Assembly (NCBI GenBank): GCA_910580195.1
Contig: CAJTWA010000038.1
Coordinates: 1-45,363 of the forward strand
Direction: 5' to 3'
Source of the DNA: an uncultured Lachnospiraceae bacterium
GTDB taxonomy: Bacteria; Bacillota; Clostridia; Lachnospirales; Lachnospiraceae
Length of the DNA stretch: 45,363 bases
Shown: piece by piece, positions 41,545 through 45,363 of the stretch
How the letters are laid out: every line of letters starts with the position of its first letter
Position numbering within the stretch: position 1 is the stretch's first letter
Made by a program: the position numbers and the translations under genes
Notes under the pieces: model-generated
Database searches by the model: none
The model's input: only the letters and a program-made list of their open reading frames with translations
Told to the model about the DNA's origin: nothing

Positions 41545-42531
41545 ATGGGCATTAGGATTGGAATTTTAGGTTATGGGAATTTAGGGAGAGGCGTGGAGTG
41601 CGCGGTGAAGCAGAACCCGGATATGGAGCTTGCCGCCGTATTTACCAGAAGGGACCCAGAGGCGGTTTCCATCCTCACCGAAGGGGCGGCAGTCTGCCAG
41701 ATTTCCAAAGTTGGGGAATGGAAAGATAAGATTGACGTGATGGTCCTGTGCGGCGGGAGTGCGACGGATTTGCCTGTGCAGACGCCGGAATATGCGCAAT
41801 ATTTTAACGTGGTGGACAGCTTTGACACCCATGCCAACATCCCGGGGCATTTTGAAAAGGTGGATGCGGCGGCCAAGGCAAATGGGAAGGTAGGGATTAT
41901 TTCCGTAGGCTGGGACCCGGGCATGTTTTCCTTAAACCGCATGTACGCCAATGCAATTCTGCCGGGAGGGCAGGATTATACCTTCTGGGGGAAGGGCGTC
42001 AGCCAAGGCCACTCCGATGCTGTACGCCGGGTACCGGGCGTGAAAAATGCAAAGCAGTACACAGTTCCGGTGGACAGCGCCCTGCAGTCGGTGCGGGCAG
42101 GGGAAAACCCAGAACTCACCACAAGGCAGAAGCATACAAGGGAGTGCTTTGTGGTGCTGGAAGAAGAGGCTGACGGGGCAAAGGTGGAAGAAGCCATCAA
42201 AACCATGCCCAATTATTTTGCCGATTATGATACCACGGTGCACTTTATCAGCGAGGAGGAGCTTAACCGGGACCACAGCGGGATCCCCCATGGCGGGTTT
42301 GTCATCCGTTCCGGGCGCACAGGCTGGGAGCAGGAGCACAGCCATGTCATTGAGTACAGCCTGAAGCTGGATTCCAACCCAGAATTTACGGCCAGCGTGC
42401 TTGTGGCGTATGCAAGGGCGGCATACCGTCTGGCAAAGGAAGGCCAATGGGGCTGCAAGACCGTATTCGACATTGCACCGGCATACTTAAGCCCAAAGAG
42501 CGGGGAGGAACTCCGCAGGGAATTGCTGTAG
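41545..42531 (+). CDS. ddh: meso-diaminopimelate D-dehydrogenase
   Basis: A 328-aa NADPH enzyme making meso-DAP directly from tetrahydrodipicolinate, for lysine and peptidoglycan. The N-terminal Rossmann motif is IRIGILGYGNLGRGVE. DSFDTHANIPGHFEK, ISVGWDPGMFSLNRM, FWGKGVSQGHSDAVRR and PHGGFVIRSG are family segments. Length equals the known enzyme (about 326). ATG 41545 follows AAGGAGTG; the upstream in-frame ATG 41515 would add 10 residues foreign to the family. Decayed copies of its 3' end follow. Confidence 0.96.
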   Translation: MGIRIGILGYGNLGRGVECAVKQNPDMELAAVFTRRDPEAVSILTEGAAVCQISKVGEWKDKIDVMVLCGGSATDLPVQTPEYAQYFNVVDSFDTHANIPGHFEKVDAAAKANGKVGIISVGWDPGMFSLNRMYANAILPGGQDYTFWGKGVSQGHSDAVRRVPGVKNAKQYTVPVDSALQSVRAGENPELTTRQKHTRECFVVLEEEADGAKVEEAIKTMPNYFADYDTTVHFISEEELNRDHSGIPHGGFVIRSGRTGWEQEHSHVIEYSLKLDSNPEFTASVLVAYARAAYRLAKEGQWGCKTVFDIAPAYLSPKSGEELRRELL

Positions 42532-42990
42532 GCTTCAGCGGTGATTGCGGCTCATCCGCCTTTTGCCGCCCGGCCAAATCGCTGCTTGTAAGCAGCAGGG
42601 CATTTTGGGAAGCAGCCGGCTATAAGGCCAGCGGCATGCCATATTTCTTGAAAAAGTAATTTGCTGTACTTGGAAAGCGGCCAGATATAAGGCCAGCCGC
42701 ATACTTGGGAAATTTGCTGTTAATTTTCCCCAGAAACTGCCGATATGTATAGCAGCTACGGATGGCATTTATTTCTATGGAAATGGAAATAAATGCCGTT
42801 TCGCTTTTATAAGGAAAGCCGTGCCATTGCGGTATATGGGGCACAGGGTTTCCTTATGGAAAAATAGTTGTTATACCCGCGGGCATACTTGTTTGCCCAA
42901 TGGTTTGCTGTTTCTCTAAAAATATGGGAACCTGTTGGCAAATCATCGGGGCCACGGGTATATGCAGGTTTCAGGAATGGAGGAAAAATT
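42532..42990. repeat. 459-bp spacer made of decayed copies of the ddh 3' end and a family A hairpin
   Basis: GCATACTT and GGGAATTGCTGT mark the last codons of ddh (42481 to 42529). The same pair reappears closer together as GCATACTTGGGAAATTTGCTGT (22 nt, split here at GGGAAA; 42699-42720), and as GCATACTT ... TTTGCTGT (42883-42911). AATTTGCTGT also occurs at 42658. TATAAGGCCAGC recurs at 42621 and 42686 (65 bp). No ORF is credible. Confidence 0.6.
42809..42857. repeat. intergenic inverted repeat, family A, second copy
   Basis: ATAAGGAAA (42809-42817) and TTTCCTTAT (42849-42857) flank a loop beginning GCCGTGCCATTG. This corresponds to the element at 20670-20733, whose loop reads ACCGTGCCACTG. 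Confidence 0.6.
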
Positions 42991-43962
42991 ATGTTAAGCA
43001 AAGTACATAGCAATCCCGGGAGCGGGTATTTTACACAGGCAGCTGCAGAATACGCCAAGCAGGCAAGGCCGGGGCAGGAAAAGAAAGAAAGCGCGTCTGG
43101 AAAAACTATCGGTGAATTTTCCCAAAAAGAATGGAAAAGGCTCTTGGGGAAAGTAGATGCCTCCATCGAAGCATACCAAGAGGATTTGAAAAAAAGGGAA
43201 AGGGAGGCTTTGGAAGAAAAGCAGGGGCCAAAAGGCCAGCAGGAATATGAAGCAGCCGTCAGGTGGGGAAATACTGCCCGGAACATGCGTTTTGAAAAAA
43301 TGAATTCAGATTTAATTTCCGATAAAAAGGCACAGGGAAACACGGCGGAAATCTTGAAAACCATACCGGATGAAATCCGGGAAAAAGCTGTCCAAAGGCT
43401 TGTAGGCAACCGCGCCCCGTACTCGGCCCTTGCAGACAGGGAGGGGAATGTGGCTTACAACGGCGTCACTTTCCAATGCGACTATGAGAAGAACGCGCTT
43501 TGCCTCGGGGACGTGTCCAATCCCGATAACTGCCTGAACATCCCTTTGGAAAAAGGCGGGAGCCTGATTGTGAACCGGGATAATATTGACGGGCTGGTGC
43601 AGGCAATCGGCATGTTTTCCCCAGCAGACATCAACCGGATTATGCAGGCCATTGCAAAAGACGCCAAGGTGCGCCAGATAAAGCTCCAGATTGAGGACGA
43701 AACCAGCGGGGAGCAGGTGCTGGAAAAAGAAGAGGAAAAAGCCGGGAAACCGGATGGTTCCGCAGCAGCGAAGGCGCCCGCAGGAAATCCTGTGCTGGAA
43801 GGGGCGGGCACAGCATCCGGCGGAGGGCAGGAAAAAACAGAGGCAGAACAAGAAAAAAACAATGCCCTGCAGGAGCAAAAAATAAAAGCAGGGCAAGAAA
43901 AAAACAATGCCCTGCGGGAGCAAAAAATAAAAGCAGAGCAAGAAAAAAACAATGCCCTGTAG
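42991..43962 (+). CDS. hydrophilic protein of unknown function, 323 aa, truncated by a nonsense codon in a repeat
   Basis: Start MLSKVHSNPGSGYFT with GGAGG 8 nt before ATG 42991. Residues about 40-75 are a charged helix (EWKRLLGKVDASIEAYQED). A compact block at about 148-235 (GVTFQCDYEKNALCLGD, NPDNCLNIPLEKGG, VNRDNIDGLVQAIGMF, INRIMQAIAKDAKV) resembles a conserved clostridial family I know only as hypothetical. The C-terminus is a Gln/Glu/Lys tail of 15-residue repeats. In the third repeat CAG has become TAG (43960-43962), ending the protein 24 codons before the next stop at 44035. There is no signal peptide or membrane segment. Confidence 0.75.
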   Translation: MLSKVHSNPGSGYFTQAAAEYAKQARPGQEKKESASGKTIGEFSQKEWKRLLGKVDASIEAYQEDLKKREREALEEKQGPKGQQEYEAAVRWGNTARNMRFEKMNSDLISDKKAQGNTAEILKTIPDEIREKAVQRLVGNRAPYSALADREGNVAYNGVTFQCDYEKNALCLGDVSNPDNCLNIPLEKGGSLIVNRDNIDGLVQAIGMFSPADINRIMQAIAKDAKVRQIKLQIEDETSGEQVLEKEEEKAGKPDGSAAAKAPAGNPVLEGAGTASGGGQEKTEAEQEKNNALQEQKIKAGQEKNNALREQKIKAEQEKNNAL

Positions 43963-43983
43963 CAGCAAAACATGAAAGCAGGG
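43849..43983 (+). repeat. three 45-bp tandem repeats
   Basis: Units 43849-43893, 43894-43938 and 43939-43983 encode QEKNNALQEQKIKAG and variants. The third holds the TAG stop. Confidence 0.9.
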
Positions 43984-44165
43984 CAAGAAAAAGGCAATAC
44001 TTCGCAGAAGCAACAAGAGCAAGTGCAAGAAGGATAAAAAGAACCGGGGACGGGCAGAAGGGCAGGGCGGAATATGAAGCAGCCTATCCGCCGTTTTCGC
44101 CCGCCAGCCCGAAGAAGGAAGGAGAGAGCCGGTAAGCAGGCAGCATGCCGGAGGAACAGCATACT

Positions 44166-45101
44166 ATGAACCCAAAAAGCAACCCATACAACCATAGCAT
44201 CATCTTCCAATCTTGGAACGTCATTTATCCAGTCCTGATTTATTTTGTGGTGATAAACTTGGCAATGTCACTGTTTGCCATGCTGGCTTCATTTCTAGGG
44301 GCCGATTACCAGAAGCTGTACATGGCCTTGCAGGCAGCAGCAACAGCGGCAGCCCTCCCCTTCCTTTTCCGGTTTTACCAAAGGGACCAAAAGGGGCCAG
44401 CCACATTTTGGGCGCGCATGGGAAGGGAATTTGCCAGAAAAACTCCCGCCCAGAAATTCAGGAACGGCCTGTTGATGTTCTTGTCAGGCGCAGCCGCAGG
44501 CATGGCCTTAAACAACATCATTGCCCTCACTGCTTTAGAAGAAATTTCCAAAGGCTATCAGGAGGCAGCCGGCCACTTTTTCGCCGGCGGGATGTTCTTC
44601 GAACTGCTGGGAGCCTGCCTCCTGACCCCTTTGGCAGAAGAACTTCTCTACCGGGGTATCGTCTACGGAAGGCTCCACAGCTTGCTGAGCCTAAACCATA
44701 AGCCCAGCGAAAGGCCAGCAGATTCCGGCCAAAAGCAGGAAACACGTGCCATTTCAGGCGGTAAGCAAGGAACACGCATCCGCATTACAGCCATAGCCAT
44801 GTCGTCTTTGCTGTTCGGCGCTATGCACATGAACCTTGTGCAATTCCTTTACGCTAGCATCCTAGGCCTTCTCCTAGCATGGTCCGTGGAAGAATCCGCC
44901 CATTTTTACGGCGCCGCCCTAGCCCACACAGGCGCAAACTTAACCGCCGTCCTGCGCATGGAAACCCCTCTGTTCCAATGGATGGAGCAAAATAAAACCA
45001 TGTTCATAGCCTCCACTGCAGCCCTAACCCTCCTAGCCTTCCTTTCCCTCGCCGCCCTCCACCTGCAAAACAGGGAAACCGCCGCCTCCCATGAACCATA
45101 G
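44166..45101 (+). CDS. CPBP family intramembrane glutamic endopeptidase
   Basis: A 311-aa integral membrane protein with about seven or eight hydrophobic segments. Catalytic motif EExxxR is E158-E159-LLYR163 in TPLAEELLYRG; the second motif is FGAMHMN and the third HTGANL. These are the Abi/Rce1-type metal-independent glutamyl proteases, which cut membrane substrates or act in bacteriocin self-immunity. A hydrophilic loop (about 175-215) between the first two motifs is longer than usual and Gln/Gly/Arg-rich. Start 44166 with GGAGGAAC ahead is preferred to 44145. No bacteriocin genes are nearby. Confidence 0.9.
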   Translation: MNPKSNPYNHSIIFQSWNVIYPVLIYFVVINLAMSLFAMLASFLGADYQKLYMALQAAATAAALPFLFRFYQRDQKGPATFWARMGREFARKTPAQKFRNGLLMFLSGAAAGMALNNIIALTALEEISKGYQEAAGHFFAGGMFFELLGACLLTPLAEELLYRGIVYGRLHSLLSLNHKPSERPADSGQKQETRAISGGKQGTRIRITAIAMSSLLFGAMHMNLVQFLYASILGLLLAWSVEESAHFYGAALAHTGANLTAVLRMETPLFQWMEQNKTMFIASTAALTLLAFLSLAALHLQNRETAASHEP

Positions 45102-45153
45102 GCTCTCCCACACACAGGCAATGTAAGGCAGCCTTACCCCAAGAAATCAATAG

Positions 45154-45363
45154 GAACAGCAACGCAATGCAGCAGAAGAAAGGATTTTGAATCTTATTGC
45201 CGCGTCATTTCGTTTGCCCAGCAATGAATTTGGGTATGAAATAAAATTACGGGAAGCCCTAACGGAAATATGGCTAATGCTTTTTGAACTATCCCGCCCT
45301 ATGCGAGAAAAGAAAGACCAACTATTAAAAGTCAAGTAGATAATTGAAAAAATCCAAAAGATA
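45154..45363 (+). pseudogene. likely remnant of an AraC-family regulator
   Basis: A frame open between TAG at 45151 and TAG at 45337 reads ERILNLIAASFRLPSNEF, then GYEIKLREALTEIWLMLFEL. It resembles the segment just before the HTH of AraC-type regulators. After the TAG the same frame continues IIEKIQKI, as if entering the HTH. There is no start codon with a ribosome site and an in-frame stop, so it looks broken. The window ends here, so the downstream part cannot be judged. Confidence 0.45.

Noticed and set aside
22798..43962. Homology between the two hydrophilic unknown proteins (22798 and 42991)
   Set aside because: Both are charged and helical, but I see no shared motif beyond composition.
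43849..43983. Possible CRISPR-like array
   Set aside because: The three 45-bp units are directly contiguous with no spacers and are translated in frame; no CRISPR array or cas gene is visible anywhere in the window.

Overview
The window looks like a stretch of chromosome from a Gram-positive, spore-forming Clostridia, most likely a Lachnospiraceae; the genus cannot be fixed from what is here. The reasons are the order cysE-cysS-mrnC-rlmB-sigH (the classical Bacillota cluster), strong purine-rich Shine-Dalgarno sites, a UgpC/MsmK-type sugar ATPase next to a PucR-like regulator, a meso-diaminopimelate dehydrogenase, an LTA synthase, and tRNAs without an encoded CCA. Base composition is roughly balanced. 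The exceptions are an AT-richer accessory stretch (about 26.4-27.4 kb and 28.7-29.7 kb) and scattered intergenic spacers.

Layout. 1-160: the 3' part of tRNA-Val and a complete tRNA-Met. 0.5-2.2 kb: a NYN-LOTUS RNA-binding/nuclease-like protein with three tiny ORFs around it. 2.3-10.4 kb: a mainly housekeeping forward run (glf, apt, ispF, a GNAT acetyltransferase, cysE, cysS, mrnC, rlmB, sigH), followed by tRNA-Thr with its own promoter and terminator. 10.6-13.1 kb: a small leader-like protein and a chemoreceptor. 13.3-16.6 kb (reverse): a DUF2298 membrane protein and a GT2 glycosyltransferase. 17-22.5 kb: an S1-domain protein, a lytic transglycosylase, a dUTPase, the sugar-transport ATPase, a PucR-like regulator and an Rrf2 regulator. 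22.8-23.7 kb: a coiled-coil protein of unknown function.

23.8-29.7 kb is the accessory part: an IS91-family element with a cruciform end and a small acidic passenger ORF, an N-acetylmuramoyl-L-alanine amidase, an XRE regulator with a repeated operator-like sequence, a secreted ComEC-like metallo-hydrolase lipoprotein, and an Rpn/PDDEXK nuclease. 29.9-32.3 kb (reverse): LTA synthase. 32.5-36.3 kb: a compact folate operon, folC-folE-folP-folBK. 36.5-41.4 kb: a leucine-rich-repeat protein, a degenerate-zincin/VWA protein and a MoxR-type AAA+ ATPase, with a HAD phosphatase immediately after. This is the best candidate in the window for a poorly described multi-protein system. 41.5-45.1 kb: ddh, an unknown protein cut short by a nonsense codon inside a repeat, and a CPBP intramembrane protease. 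The window ends in what looks like a decayed AraC-family regulator.

The most unusual signal is not a gene. Local tandem duplications recur throughout. Inside genes they have in-frame periods: 66 bp in three unrelated genes, 36 bp in one of these, and 45 bp in a fourth. At gene ends and in spacers they have frame-breaking periods or are decayed: 52 bp at cysE, 63 bp after the Rrf2 gene, 86 bp at folP/folBK, and gapped copies of the 3' ends of folBK and ddh. Two families of hairpin-forming intergenic repeats also occur, each at two or more sites. All of this was read by eye; no database search was possible.
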